From Streptomyces sp. NBC_01723 (lineage in GTDB: Bacteria > Actinomycetota > Actinomycetes > Streptomycetales > Streptomycetaceae), in the NCBI RefSeq assembly GCF_036246005.1, contig NZ_CP109171.1:8234001-8298000 (forward strand): DNA of 64,000 bases, written 5' to 3'. The notes beneath the pieces are model-generated. The model saw only the letters and a program-made list of their open reading frames with translations, had not been told where the DNA came from and made no database searches. Shown piece after piece: positions 16,264-24,842 of this stretch; position 1 is the stretch's first letter, and every line of letters begins with the position of its first letter. The translations under genes were made by a program, and so were the position numbers.

Positions 16264-16869
16264 TCAGGACGGCGGGGCGGGCACGGGCAGCGCGGCGAGG
16301 GCGCGCGCGGCGTGCACGAGGTTGGACGCCATCGCCCGGCCGGTGGAGAGCGCCCAGTCGTGGCCGCGCTCGTCGTCGAGGAAGTCGGGTCCGGGCCCGG
16401 GACCGAGGTGCCAGTAGGTCCAGGCCTGTCCCGGGATGGTGTAGCCGATGTCCGCGAGTCCGCCGCTGATCTCGCTGATGACGTGGTGCGCGCCGTCCTC
16501 GTTGCCGGTCACCAGGACGCCGGCGACGCGGTTGTAGGCGACGGGGCGGTCCTCGTCGTCGGTCTCGCTCAGCATGGCGTCCATCCGTTCGAGGACCCGC
16601 TGGGCCACGGAGGACGGACGGCCGAGCCAGGTGGGCGACCCGATGATCAGGATCTGGGAGGCCAGGAGCTTCTCGTGCACCTGGGGCCAGTCGTCGCCGT
16701 CGCCCATGTCGGTCTCGACGCCCGGTCTCAGGTTCAGGTCGACGGCCCGGACGACGTCCACCTCGGCTCCGTGGCCCTTCAGGGCCGCGATGACCGTGGA
16801 GGCGAGGGCCTCGGTGTTGGACGGCGCGGGGGAGGGCTTCAGGGTGCAGTTGATGACGAGTGCGCGCAT
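16264..16869 (-). CDS. NAD(P)H-dependent FMN reductase / flavodoxin-like protein
   Basis: A 201-residue flavodoxin-fold protein: the phosphate loop TLKPSPAPSNTEALA follows strand 1, the QILIIGSPTWLGRPSSVAQR motif forms the flavin loop, and GVLVTGNEDGAHHVISEIS the third. These match the NADPH-dependent FMN reductase/WrbA-like group, which carries out two-electron quinone or flavin reduction. The partner is unknown. It shares its strand with the small Cys-rich gene 89 nt upstream; a joint role in redox stress is an inference from the Dps neighbourhood. Confidence 0.85.
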   Translation of the reverse strand: MRALVINCTLKPSPAPSNTEALASTVIAALKGHGAEVDVVRAVDLNLRPGVETDMGDGDDWPQVHEKLLASQILIIGSPTWLGRPSSVAQRVLERMDAMLSETDDEDRPVAYNRVAGVLVTGNEDGAHHVISEISGGLADIGYTIPGQAWTYWHLGPGPGPDFLDDERGHDWALSTGRAMASNLVHAARALAALPVPAPPS

Positions 16870-16958
16870 GCCCGTCCTTGTTCCCCGGTCGACGGAGGCC
16901 GACCGGGGAAGCGCGGGGTCGTTCACCCGGAAGGCCCCGCGGCTGTCCGGCGGACCGG

Positions 16959-17174
16959 TCAGGGCAGGGCGACGCCGTCCAGCTTGCCCTGCTTGGCGTC
17001 GTCGACCAGCGACGAGAACTGGTCGGCGCTCATCTGCACGCGCTGGCCGAAGTCGTCGGTCAGGACGACCCGCCGCTCCGCCGGTGCCTGGGGGTCGACG
17101 AACAACTGGGGACAGCCGCAGTCGCAGTTGCCGCAGAACGTCGCGACGGGCTCCAGGCCGTGAGGCTCGGTCAT
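16959..17174 (-). CDS. small cysteine-rich protein (CxNCDCGCP motif)
   Basis: A 71-residue protein with four cysteines in FCGNCDCGCPQLFVD, a compact motif suited to a zinc or iron-sulfur site. The C-terminal half (VVLTDDFGQRVQMSADQFSS) looks like a short alpha/beta unit. No transmembrane segment or signal peptide. The ATG at 17174 lacks a strong ribosome site. The downstream FMN reductase on the same strand suggests a redox context. I do not recognise a named family. Confidence 0.65.
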   Translation of the reverse strand: MTEPHGLEPVATFCGNCDCGCPQLFVDPQAPAERRVVLTDDFGQRVQMSADQFSSLVDDAKQGKLDGVALP

Positions 17175-17518
17175 GTCGGTGCGCCTTCCGTGGGAGACGG
17201 GTGACCGCGCGGGTGTCCGGGGCGGCGGTCTCGGGGGCCCGCCTGGGTGATACCCCCTGCGACCCCCGCGAACGCGCACCGGCGCCCCGCACCGAGGCAC
17301 GCCGGACGGCGCCCGGTGCGCCGGTGCTCCCCGCGTCCGCTCCCACCGCACCGGCTCGGCGGGGCCGGCCGGGAACCCGGCGGGGATTCCGTCCGACCGC
17401 ACGCACGCGCGCGACGCGCGCGAGCCGACCGCACGCACGTACGCACGCATGCGCGCGAAGCCGACCGCACGCACGCGAGCCGACCGCACGCGCGCGAGTG
17501 GGAGTTATCGTCGGCCGT
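17175..17518. other. intergenic region of 344 nt between small Cys-rich gene and methyltransferase
   Basis: Divergent spacer. The first 215 nt are GC-rich with no element I can name. The distal part is the alternating CG/CA repeat patch described at 17393-17498, directly before the methyltransferase start. No small gene is supported. Confidence 0.5.
17393..17498. repeat. imperfect tandem repeats of CCGACCGCACGC units
   Basis: Four units beginning CCGACCGCACGC start at 17393, 17425, 17461 and 17480, with lengths 32, 36, 19 and 19 nt. Between them run alternating purine-pyrimidine tracts such as GCGCGCGA and ACGTACGCACGCATGCGCGC. The repeat ends 20 nt before the methyltransferase start codon. 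Such tracts can adopt Z-DNA and expand by slippage. Confidence 0.75.
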
Positions 17519-18244
17519 ATGGCTGACGAGTGCTTCCGGCATCCGCGGCTCGCCGCCGTCTACGACGCGCTGGACACCGATCGCGGCGACCTGGACGCGT
17601 ACCTGCGCGTGGCCGGCGAGTTCGGCGCCCGGCGCGTGCTGGACATCGGCTGCGGTACGGGGGTGTTCGCCCTGCTGCTGGCCGACCGGGGGATCGAGGT
17701 GGTCGGCCTGGACCCCGCCGCGGCCTCCCTCGACGTGGCCCGGGGGAAGCCGGGCGCCGCCCGGGTGCGCTGGATCGAGGGGGACGCGGCCTCGCTGCCC
17801 CCGCTGCGGGCGGACCTGGCGACCATGACGGCGAACGTCGCCCAGGCGATCACCGGGCCACGGGCGTGGCAGGGGACACTCCAGGGGGCGTACGAGGCCC
17901 TGCGGCCCGGCGGGCACCTGGTGTTCGAGACACGGGACCCGGCCCGGCGCGCCTGGGAGGAGTGGGACCGCGAGCACACGCACCGGGTCGTGGAGATCCC
18001 CGGCGCGGGTGCGGTGGAGAGCTGGTGCGACTTGTTGGACGTGAGCGGCCCGCTGGTCACCTTCCGCTGGACCTACGTCTTCACCGCGGACGGCGAAGTG
18101 CTGACCTCCGACTCGACGTTGCGCTTCCGCGACCGGGCTGAGGTGGAGGCCGACCTGACCGGTCGGGGCTTCGAGGTCCGGGAGGTGCGCGACGCCCCCG
18201 ACCGCCGGGGCCGCGAACTCGTCTTCCTGGCACGACGCGCGTAG
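17519..18244 (+). CDS. SAM-dependent class I methyltransferase
   Basis: A 241-residue Rossmann-type methyltransferase: motif I VLDIGCGTGVFALLLADRG, motif II EVVGLDPAAASLDVAR with the acidic ribose-binding residue, IEGDAASLPPL as motif III, and a beta-rich C-terminal part. It looks like a small-molecule methyltransferase of the Methyltransf_25 type; substrate unknown. The ATG at 17519 has no clear ribosome site, and the repeat array ends 20 nt before it, so array length could affect expression. Confidence 0.85.
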   Translation: MADECFRHPRLAAVYDALDTDRGDLDAYLRVAGEFGARRVLDIGCGTGVFALLLADRGIEVVGLDPAAASLDVARGKPGAARVRWIEGDAASLPPLRADLATMTANVAQAITGPRAWQGTLQGAYEALRPGGHLVFETRDPARRAWEEWDREHTHRVVEIPGAGAVESWCDLLDVSGPLVTFRWTYVFTADGEVLTSDSTLRFRDRAEVEADLTGRGFEVREVRDAPDRRGRELVFLARRA

Positions 18245-18330
18245 CGCACCCGTAGGAGATGCACCGGCGCGTGGGGGGCGCACATCGGAACCGAGTGAGC
18301 CCTGTACGCGCCCCGTTGACGGTGCGGACA

Positions 18331-18347
18331 ATCACGGTGGCCGTGAT
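18331..18347. promoter_or_regulatory. inverted repeat upstream of the FAD-subunit gene
   Basis: Perfect 7-bp arms ATCACGG and CCGTGAT around TGG, ending 62 nt before the FAD-binding gene. The size fits a small dimeric repressor. There is no neighbouring regulator. Confidence 0.35.
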
Positions 18348-18409
18348 CACGCGGCGGGGGGCCGCCTCGTCGTCCCACCGCCGACTGCCGGGAAAGCAGG
18401 TCGATCAGC

Positions 18410-19132
18410 ATGCACTTGCGTCTGCCCACGTCCGTGTCCGAGGCGCAGGAGTGCCTGGCGGACGGAGCGGTGCCCGTCGGCGGCGCCACGCTCGTGTGGG
18501 CCGCCTGGCAACGCGACGGCTTCCCCGAACTGGCCATGTCCCTGCGCGAGCTGCCGGAGGCGACCGTCCTCGAACCCGAGGCCCTGGGCGCGGCCGTACT
18601 GCTGCACCGCATCGACGAGCGGGTGCCGGAGGTGCTGCGCCGCGCGGCGGGCTCGGTGGGCACCGGAGCCGTGCGCCGCGCGGCGACGGTCGGCGGCAAC
18701 CTCGTGGGCAGCACCCTGCGTTGCCTGCTGCCCGCGGCCCTCGTGCTGGACGCCCGCGCCACCGTGCTGGGCTCCGACGGCTCCTACGAGACCGACCTGG
18801 CCGAGGTGGTGGCCAAGCGCCACCTGCTGCTCGGTCTGCGCTGGCGCACCCCGACCGCCAGCGGCTACCGCAAGGAGCCCGCGGCGGCGGGCGGGCCGCC
18901 GCCGCTGGTCGTCGCCACGGCCGTGCACACCGAAGGCGACGGCCGGCCCCGGCTGCGGGTCGCCGTCCGGGACGGCTACGAGGTGGTCGGCGGCAGCGCC
19001 GCGTGCGACGGGGGCGCCGACGAGGCCGTCGACGCCCTGGAGGGTACGGATCTCGGCGGACTGCCGCCCGCTGCCCGCGACGTGATGCGCGAGCAGGTGG
19101 CCGGCATCCTGGAACCCCTCGCCGGCCGCTGA
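18410..19132 (+). CDS. FAD-binding subunit of a molybdopterin dehydrogenase (xanthine dehydrogenase-like), orphan
   Basis: A 240-residue protein with the PCMH-type FAD domain of xanthine/CO dehydrogenase medium subunits: PVGGATLVWAAW as the first flavin loop, and GTGAVRRAATVGGNLVGSTL as the conserved second loop, with TVGGN intact. The C-terminal CO_deh_flav_C domain is short. In complete enzymes this subunit passes electrons between an Fe-S protein and FAD; no large Mo subunit or 2Fe-2S subunit lies nearby. It may serve a remote complex or be a stand-alone oxidase. The ATG follows a CAGGTCGATCAGC leader. Confidence 0.8.
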   Translation: MHLRLPTSVSEAQECLADGAVPVGGATLVWAAWQRDGFPELAMSLRELPEATVLEPEALGAAVLLHRIDERVPEVLRRAAGSVGTGAVRRAATVGGNLVGSTLRCLLPAALVLDARATVLGSDGSYETDLAEVVAKRHLLLGLRWRTPTASGYRKEPAAAGGPPPLVVATAVHTEGDGRPRLRVAVRDGYEVVGGSAACDGGADEAVDALEGTDLGGLPPAARDVMREQVAGILEPLAGR

Positions 19133-19164
19133 CACCGCGACCGGCGCCCGACGGCAGGTCCCCG

Positions 19165-20007
19165 TCAGCCCTTGGCCAGGGCCTTGACGCGGTCCAGCGA
19201 TCCGTTGAACTTGTTGTGGTCCCCGACGGTCTTTCCGGTCGAGGTGTACTGCCACATCGTGTGGAAGTCCCAGCCCGCCGGCAGGGCCCCCACGGACGAG
19301 GCGTACCGGGCCACCCACAGTGGGTTGTTCGCGCCGAAGGCGCTGGAGTTGCCGGTGCACTGCGTCCACCAGTTGGTGGAGGTGTAGATGGCGGCCTCGC
19401 GCCCGGTGCGCGCCTCGTACCGGTCCACGAAGCTCTTGATCCAGCTCACCATCTGGGCCTTGGTCTTTCCGTAACAGGTCGCCCCGTACGGGTTGTACTC
19501 GATGTCGAGGACGCCCGGCAGGGTCTTGCCGTCCTTCGACCAGGCGCCGCCGTGGTCGACGAAGTAGTCGGCCTGGGCCTTGCCGCCGGAGGTGTCCGGG
19601 GTCGCGAAGTGGTACGCGCCGCGGATCATGCCGGTGTCGTAGGAGCCGCCGTACTGCTGGGCGAAGTACGGGTTGCGGTAGGAGGTCCCCTCGGTGGCCT
19701 TCACATAGGCCCACTTGACCCCGCTCTTCCACAGGGTCGACCAGGCGACGTTGCCCTGGTGGCTGGAGACGTCCACGCCCTCGATCTGACTGGCGCGGGT
19801 TTCGACGGGCCGCCCCTGGACACCTTCGTGGGCGAGGACACCCCGGCCCATGTAGGCGGTACCGCGGACGGGTGACCCGGCGTCTCCGGCGGTCGCGGGG
19901 ACCGCCGACAGGGTCAGCAGGAGTGACTGGGAGGCGAGGAGCACGCCTGTCGTGAGCAGGCGTGAGTGGCTTGAAGCCACGGCTATGGGTCTGCGCATGG
20001 CACCCAT
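19165..20007 (-). CDS. secreted GH25 lysozyme (muramidase)
   Basis: Cleaves the MurNAc-GlcNAc bond of peptidoglycan outside the cell. The 280-residue protein has a signal peptide (residues about 1-50, with LLTTGVLLASQSLLLTLSAV) and then the GH25 barrel. Catalytic carboxylates are visible: DVSSHQGNVAW with the first Asp, and LDIEYNPYG with the Asp/Glu pair; SWIKSFVDRYEARTG and MWQYTSTGKTVG close the fold. A CBM or cell-wall anchor is absent. Start codons at 20007 and 19997 are both possible; neither has a strong ribosome site. Confidence 0.9.
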   Translation of the reverse strand: MGAMRRPIAVASSHSRLLTTGVLLASQSLLLTLSAVPATAGDAGSPVRGTAYMGRGVLAHEGVQGRPVETRASQIEGVDVSSHQGNVAWSTLWKSGVKWAYVKATEGTSYRNPYFAQQYGGSYDTGMIRGAYHFATPDTSGGKAQADYFVDHGGAWSKDGKTLPGVLDIEYNPYGATCYGKTKAQMVSWIKSFVDRYEARTGREAAIYTSTNWWTQCTGNSSAFGANNPLWVARYASSVGALPAGWDFHTMWQYTSTGKTVGDHNKFNGSLDRVKALAKG

Positions 20008-20338
20008 ACGATCCGCTGTCGCGCGCCACCGCATCCCACAGTCACCCAGATGGTGTCGCCGCGTCCGGGCCCGGCCCGTCCGGCCACCGCGCGAGCAGGC
20101 CACTGACCGGGTGCGAACGCCCGTATCACATCGGTGCTTTCGATCGGCGGGATGCGCGGGAAGTTCGCTCCTCGGTGGGGTTCCCGGCGGGTCGGGCATA
20201 CGTGTCCGTGACGCTGACTAGCATGAGCCCAAAGCCCATCGGAGTGATCAACAGGAACCCGGTGGCACGGCTCCGATCCGCGGGCCGACCCATGTCGATC
20301 GGCCCTTCCCCGCTCTCAAGGACCAGAGGGACCGCGGA
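20008..20338. other. intergenic region of 331 nt between lysozyme and conservon
   Basis: The divergent promoter region for the lysozyme gene and cvnA. A TAGCAT hexamer at about 20219 could be a -10 for cvnA, but no convincing -35 is spaced to it. No open frame with normal codon use, repeat or structured leader was seen. Confidence 0.4.
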
Positions 20339-22063
20339 ATGTCAGTGTCTGCACCCCCCACCCCGCCCCGGACGCAGAATGCCCCCCACCGCACCCCCGC
20401 CGTCGCCCTGGTCGTGCTGCCCGCCACCGCCGCGGGCGCCGGTGCCGCCTGGGCCGCGGCGCCCGATGCCGCCCGGGGCTGGACCGCGACCCTCGCCGTG
20501 ACGTCCTGGCTCTGCGTCGCCGTCACCGTGGTCCTCGCCTCCCACCTGGTCGGACGGGCCCGCCGTACCGCGGCCGACCGCAGAGCCGAGATCGGCACCC
20601 TCAAGGCCCGGCTCGCCCAGGAGAACGCCGGCCTGGTGCACCTCGTCAACGTCGCGCTGCCGGGCGTCGCCCGGCAGGTGCGCGAGGGTGCCGGCGCCGA
20701 CGAGGCCGTCGCCCGCACCGCCCCCGCCCCCGGGCCGCACCTGCGTGAGGTCGTTCAGAGCTTCGCCTCCCTCATGGCCGACGCCGTACGGCACACCACG
20801 GAGGCCGAGACCCGGCACCAGGAGGCGCTCCGTGAGACGCGCAGCGCCACCGGGGAGCTGGAACACCTGACGAGCAGCACCCTGCCCGCCGCGGTGCGGA
20901 AACTGCGCGGCGGCACCTCGGCGGAGGCCGTCCTCGCCGAGCTGGACTGGCCCCGGCGGCCGCATCTGCGTGCCTGCGCCGAACTGTTCGTCCGGGAACT
21001 GGCCCACAGCGAACGGCGCACCGCGGCCGCCGAGGCCGCCTCCGCCAAGTCCCTCGGCCGTGTCCAGGCCAAGGCCGTACGCATGCTCGCCGACCTGCGG
21101 GACATGCAGGACCGTCACGGAGAGGAGGTCCTGGGCGACCTCCTGCGGCTCGACCACAGCACTTCCCAGCTCGGCCTCATCACCGACCGCCTGGCCCTGT
21201 TGATGGGCGGCCGCTCCAGCCGCGCCTGGAACAAGCCCATCGTGATGGAGAGCATCCTGCGCGGTGCCGTCGGCCGCATCGCCGCCTACCAGCGCGTCCG
21301 CATGCACTGCTCCACCACCGCCGCGATCTCCGGCCACGCGGCCGAGGGCGTCATGCACCTCCTGGCCGAACTGATGGACAACGCCGCCAACTTCTCGCCA
21401 CCCATCGACGAGGTCCACGTGTACGTGGAGGAACGTACCGCCGGGATCGTCATCACCATCGAGGACAGCGGACTCAAGATGGCCGACGCCGCCATGCGCC
21501 ATGCCGAGGAGGCCGTGTCGGGACGGGCGACCGACCTGGCCTCGCTCCAGGGAACCCGGCTCGGCCTGGCCGTGGTCGGACGGCTCGCCGCCAAGTACGG
21601 CGTCGGCGTGAGCTACCGTCCCTCGTCCCGCGGCGGCACGGGCGTCGTCGTCCTGGTGCCACCGCAACTGCTCGCCCAGCAGCGGGACCCGGGGCCCGCA
21701 CTGACCGGCCGCACCCTCGGCGGCGCGGCCCGCGTCCCGGTCCCCGGACCCGCGCCCGCCGCGGAGGCGCCCCTGGCCGCCTCGCGCCTCCCGGACGTCC
21801 GGGACGCCGAGCGGACCGTACCTCCCGAGCAGGCGCCGGCAACCCGCCCGCCGTCCGCGACGCCGGGCGGACTGCCCGTGCGCTCCCCGGGCCGGACCAT
21901 GGCCGAGGCAGAGCGCGAACGGCGCGACCCGGCCCCGCGGCCCACCGACCGGCCGGCGACGGCGTCCCGCGACGCCGGGTCCAGCTTCGGTGCCTTCCAC
22001 CGCGGCCGCCGGTCCGGGGCGGCCGGCGGGGCGTCGACGCCGGAACCGCCCGCGTCGGGGTAG
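20339..22063 (+). CDS. cvnA: conservon sensor-kinase-like protein CvnA
   Basis: A 574-residue membrane protein, first of a conservon, the actinobacterial module that mimics eukaryotic G-protein signalling. Two hydrophobic helices (about residues 23-42 and 48-70) precede a long helical region. The GHKL ATPase domain follows (N box LMDNAANFSPP, G1 ITIEDSGLKMAD, G2 TRLGLAVVGRLAAKYG, residues about 335-440). A Pro/Ala/Arg-rich tail of about 130 residues ends it. A normal phosphoacceptor H box is not apparent, as in other CvnA proteins. It is followed by cvnB after 74 nt. Confidence 0.9.
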   Translation: MSVSAPPTPPRTQNAPHRTPAVALVVLPATAAGAGAAWAAAPDAARGWTATLAVTSWLCVAVTVVLASHLVGRARRTAADRRAEIGTLKARLAQENAGLVHLVNVALPGVARQVREGAGADEAVARTAPAPGPHLREVVQSFASLMADAVRHTTEAETRHQEALRETRSATGELEHLTSSTLPAAVRKLRGGTSAEAVLAELDWPRRPHLRACAELFVRELAHSERRTAAAEAASAKSLGRVQAKAVRMLADLRDMQDRHGEEVLGDLLRLDHSTSQLGLITDRLALLMGGRSSRAWNKPIVMESILRGAVGRIAAYQRVRMHCSTTAAISGHAAEGVMHLLAELMDNAANFSPPIDEVHVYVEERTAGIVITIEDSGLKMADAAMRHAEEAVSGRATDLASLQGTRLGLAVVGRLAAKYGVGVSYRPSSRGGTGVVVLVPPQLLAQQRDPGPALTGRTLGGAARVPVPGPAPAAEAPLAASRLPDVRDAERTVPPEQAPATRPPSATPGGLPVRSPGRTMAEAERERRDPAPRPTDRPATASRDAGSSFGAFHRGRRSGAAGGASTPEPPASG

Positions 22064-22137
22064 ACAGCGCGCCCCACCGCACGGCGCGTAACGGCGCCCC
22101 CTCGCCCCCGAGTTCGTGAGATTGGAGGAACGGGCCG

Positions 22138-22593
22138 GTGACCGGAGCAGCACCCACCGTCCCCTCACCCATCATGCAGACCACCGACAACAGCCTCACC
22201 TGGCTCCTCCAGAACCTCCTGGACAGCACCCCCGGCACCCGCCACGCCCTCGTCCTGTCCCGCGACGGCCTCCGGCTCTGCTGGACCGAACACCTCACCC
22301 TGGACCGGGCCGACCAGCTCGCCGCCATCTGCTCCGGCATCCAGGCCCTCGCCCAGGGTGCCTCCGTCGAGTTCGGCAACGGAACCGGTGGCGTCCGGCA
22401 CTCCATGACCGAGTTCCACGGAGGGCTGCTGTTCATCGTCGAGGCGGGCGAGGGCGCGCACCTGGCCGTCGTCGCGGTGGAGGACGCCGACCCCGGCGTG
22501 GTGGGCCACCAGATGACCGAGTTGGTCGAGCAGATCGGCGAGCACCTGCGGGCCGCCCCGCGCCACGCCCTCCGCGGGAGCGGCTCGTCGTGA
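22138..22593 (+). CDS. cvnB: conservon roadblock/LC7 protein CvnB
   Basis: A 151-residue roadblock/LC7-domain protein (LTWLLQNLLDSTPGTRHALV, then LSRDGLRLCW, and GGVRHSMTEFHGGLLFIVEA). In conservons and the Mgl system such proteins bind the small GTPase and may act as its activating partner. The GTG start at 22138 follows GGAGGAACGGGCCG. The stop codon overlaps the cvnC GTG start (GTGA), indicating translational coupling. Confidence 0.9.
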   Translation: MTGAAPTVPSPIMQTTDNSLTWLLQNLLDSTPGTRHALVLSRDGLRLCWTEHLTLDRADQLAAICSGIQALAQGASVEFGNGTGGVRHSMTEFHGGLLFIVEAGEGAHLAVVAVEDADPGVVGHQMTELVEQIGEHLRAAPRHALRGSGSS

Positions 22594-22949
22594 CGCGCAG
22601 GCCCGTGGACACCGGCGCACCCGACCGGCTCTACACGGTCACGGGCGGACGCAGCCGCGCCGGCGACTCCTTCGACCTCGTCACCCTGGTGGTCGGCGAG
22701 TGCGAACCGTCGGCCGGCATGCAGTCGGAACACATCCGGATCCTGGAACTGTGCCGGCACCCCACGGCCGTGGTGGAACTCGCCGCCGAACTGGCACTGC
22801 CGATCACGGTGGTCCGCATCCTGCTCGGCGACCTGCTCGCCACCGGGAGGATCACCGCCCGCCATCCGCGCCTGGGGCGGTCCGCCGCGTCGCACCGCCC
22901 CGATACCGCCCTTCTCCAGGAGGTGCTCCATGGGCTCCGCAACCTCTGA
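22590..22949 (+). CDS. cvnC: conservon DUF742 protein CvnC
   Basis: A 119-residue DUF742 protein with a winged-helix-like core (QSEHIRILELCRHPTAVVEL, then LPITVVRILLGDLLATGRI). CvnC proteins connect to the CvnA sensor and CvnD GTPase; their biochemical role is not settled. The GTG start overlaps the cvnB stop, and the end overlaps cvnD by 20 nt. Confidence 0.88.
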   Translation: MTRRPVDTGAPDRLYTVTGGRSRAGDSFDLVTLVVGECEPSAGMQSEHIRILELCRHPTAVVELAAELALPITVVRILLGDLLATGRITARHPRLGRSAASHRPDTALLQEVLHGLRNL

Positions 22950-23568
22950 CACGCCGGCCCCCGCGCACCTCGCCGCCTCCGGCCGCACACCCCTGACCGA
23001 CGCCGCGGAGACCGGCCTGAAGATCGTCGTCGTGGGCGGGTTCGGCGTCGGCAAGACCACCCTGGTCCGCTCCGTCAGCGAGATCCGGCCCCTCAACACG
23101 GAGGAGGTGATGACCCAGGCCGGCGCAGGCGTCGACGAGACCGGCGACGTCACCGCGAAGACCACCACCACGGTGGCCTTCGACTTCGGCCGGATCAGCC
23201 TCAACGACCGCATGGTGCTGTACCTGTTCGGCGCGCCCGGCCAGGAACGCTTCTGGTTCCTGTGGGACCGCCTCTTCTCCGGCACCCTCGGCGCCGTCGT
23301 CCTCGTCGACACCCGCCGCATGGACGCCTCCTGGTACGCGATAGACCGGCTGGAACACCACGGCACCCCGTTCGTCGTGGCCGTCAACCGCTTCGACGAC
23401 GACACCGCCCGGCACTCCCTGGACGAGATCCGCCTGGCCCTCGCGCTGCCGGAGCGCGTACCACTGGTCGACTGCGACGCCCGGGTACGCGCGTCCGGCA
23501 AGCACGTGCTGGTCACCCTTGTGGACCACCTCTACCGACTGGCCCTGGCCCAGGAGGGCGCACCGTGA
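22930..23568 (+). CDS. cvnD: conservon Ras-like GTPase CvnD
   Basis: A 212-residue small GTPase: P-loop GGFGVGKTTLVRSVSE, switch region TTTTVAFDFGRI, a G3-like LFGAPGQERFWF and AVNRFDDD in the place of NKxD. The G4 reads NRFD, as usual for the MglA/CvnD group. It is presumed to cycle under CvnB/C control and to be recruited to the membrane-bound CvnA sensor. It overlaps cvnC by 20 nt and the P450 gene by 4 nt. Confidence 0.9.
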   Translation: MGSATSDTPAPAHLAASGRTPLTDAAETGLKIVVVGGFGVGKTTLVRSVSEIRPLNTEEVMTQAGAGVDETGDVTAKTTTTVAFDFGRISLNDRMVLYLFGAPGQERFWFLWDRLFSGTLGAVVLVDTRRMDASWYAIDRLEHHGTPFVVAVNRFDDDTARHSLDEIRLALALPERVPLVDCDARVRASGKHVLVTLVDHLYRLALAQEGAP

Positions 23569-24827
23569 CCGACATCGACCCCGCTCCGCACCCCGTCGCC
23601 GCGCCGGGCTGCCCCGCCCACCCGGACGCCGTCCCGCTGGCCGGTCTCGCGTACCAGCAGACGCCGTCGGAGCTGTACCGCGGACTGCGGGGCGAGCACG
23701 GCGCCGTCGCACCGGTGCTCCTCGACGGCGGGGTACCCGCGTGGCTGGTCCTCGGCTACCCCGAGGTCAGCTACGTGACCAGCCACGACGAGCTGTTCGC
23801 CCGGGACTCGCGGCGCTGGAACCAGTGGGACCGCATCCCGCCCGACTGGCCGCTCATGCCCTACGTCGGACATCAGCCCTCGGTGCTGTTCACCGAGGGC
23901 GAGGAACACCGGCGCCGGGCCGACGTGATCACCCAGGCCCTGGCCGGCGTCGACCAGTTCGAGCTGGCCCGGGACTGCCGGCAGCTCGCCGACCGGCTCA
24001 TCGCAGGCTTCGCCGGCAGCGGCCGGGCCGAGCTGATGAGCGCCTACGCGCACGCCCTGCCCATGCGCGCCGCGGTACGCATGTGCGGGATGCCGCACGG
24101 GGGTGCCGAGACCCAGCACCTCGTCGAGGACCTGCGCGTCTCCCTCGACGCGGCGGAGGGCGACGACCCGGTCGCGGCGTACACGCGTGTGGGCGAGCGC
24201 ATCCACGGCCTGGTCCGGCACAAGCGCCTGCGGCCCGGCCCCGACGTCACCTCGCGGATGCTGACCCATCCGGCGGGCCTGACCGACGAGGAGACGGTGC
24301 AGGACCTGATCTCCGTCATCGCCGCGGCCCAGCAGCCCACCGCCAACTGGATCGGGAACACGCTACGGCTGCTGCTCACCGACGAACGCTTCGCCCTCAA
24401 CGTGTCGGGCGGGCGGCTCAGCGTGGGGGAGGCGCTCAACGAGGTGCTGTGGCTGGACACGCCCACACAGAACTTCATCGGCCGCTGGGCCGTGAACGAC
24501 ATCCAGCTGGGCGGCCGGCAGATCCGCGCCGGCGACTGCCTCGTCCTCGGCCTGGCCGCGGCCAACACCGACCCGCAGCTCTGGCCCGAGGCCCACGTCG
24601 GCGCCGAGAACTCCGCGCACCTGTCCTTCAGCAACGGCGAGCACCGGTGCCCGTACCCGGCACCGCTGCTCGCCGACGTCGTCGCCCGCACCGCGGTCGA
24701 GACCCTGCTGGAACGCCTCCCCGACCTCGTCCTCGCGGTGGAGCCCGAGGAACTGACCTGGCGTCCGTCGATCTGGATGCGCGGACTCACCGCCCTGCCC
24801 GCCCTGTTCACCCCCGTGGTGGTCTGA
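23565..24827 (+). CDS. conservon-associated cytochrome P450, CYP157-like
   Basis: A 420-residue P450 coupled to cvnD by a GTGA overlap. The heme-binding loop FSNGEHRCPYP is normal with Cys362 as ligand. The K-helix ExxR motif, otherwise near-universal, reads EVLW (Glu293, Trp296), and the I-helix acid/alcohol motif is AAAQQPT instead of AGxxT with an acid. From memory, loss of the ExxR Arg is characteristic of the Streptomyces CYP157 family, which sits in conservons. It may act as a redox sensor or carry out a non-standard reaction; substrate unknown. Confidence 0.88.
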   Translation: MTDIDPAPHPVAAPGCPAHPDAVPLAGLAYQQTPSELYRGLRGEHGAVAPVLLDGGVPAWLVLGYPEVSYVTSHDELFARDSRRWNQWDRIPPDWPLMPYVGHQPSVLFTEGEEHRRRADVITQALAGVDQFELARDCRQLADRLIAGFAGSGRAELMSAYAHALPMRAAVRMCGMPHGGAETQHLVEDLRVSLDAAEGDDPVAAYTRVGERIHGLVRHKRLRPGPDVTSRMLTHPAGLTDEETVQDLISVIAAAQQPTANWIGNTLRLLLTDERFALNVSGGRLSVGEALNEVLWLDTPTQNFIGRWAVNDIQLGGRQIRAGDCLVLGLAAANTDPQLWPEAHVGAENSAHLSFSNGEHRCPYPAPLLADVVARTAVETLLERLPDLVLAVEPEELTWRPSIWMRGLTALPALFTPVVV

Positions 24828-24842
24828 CAGGGCGTGCCCGCG

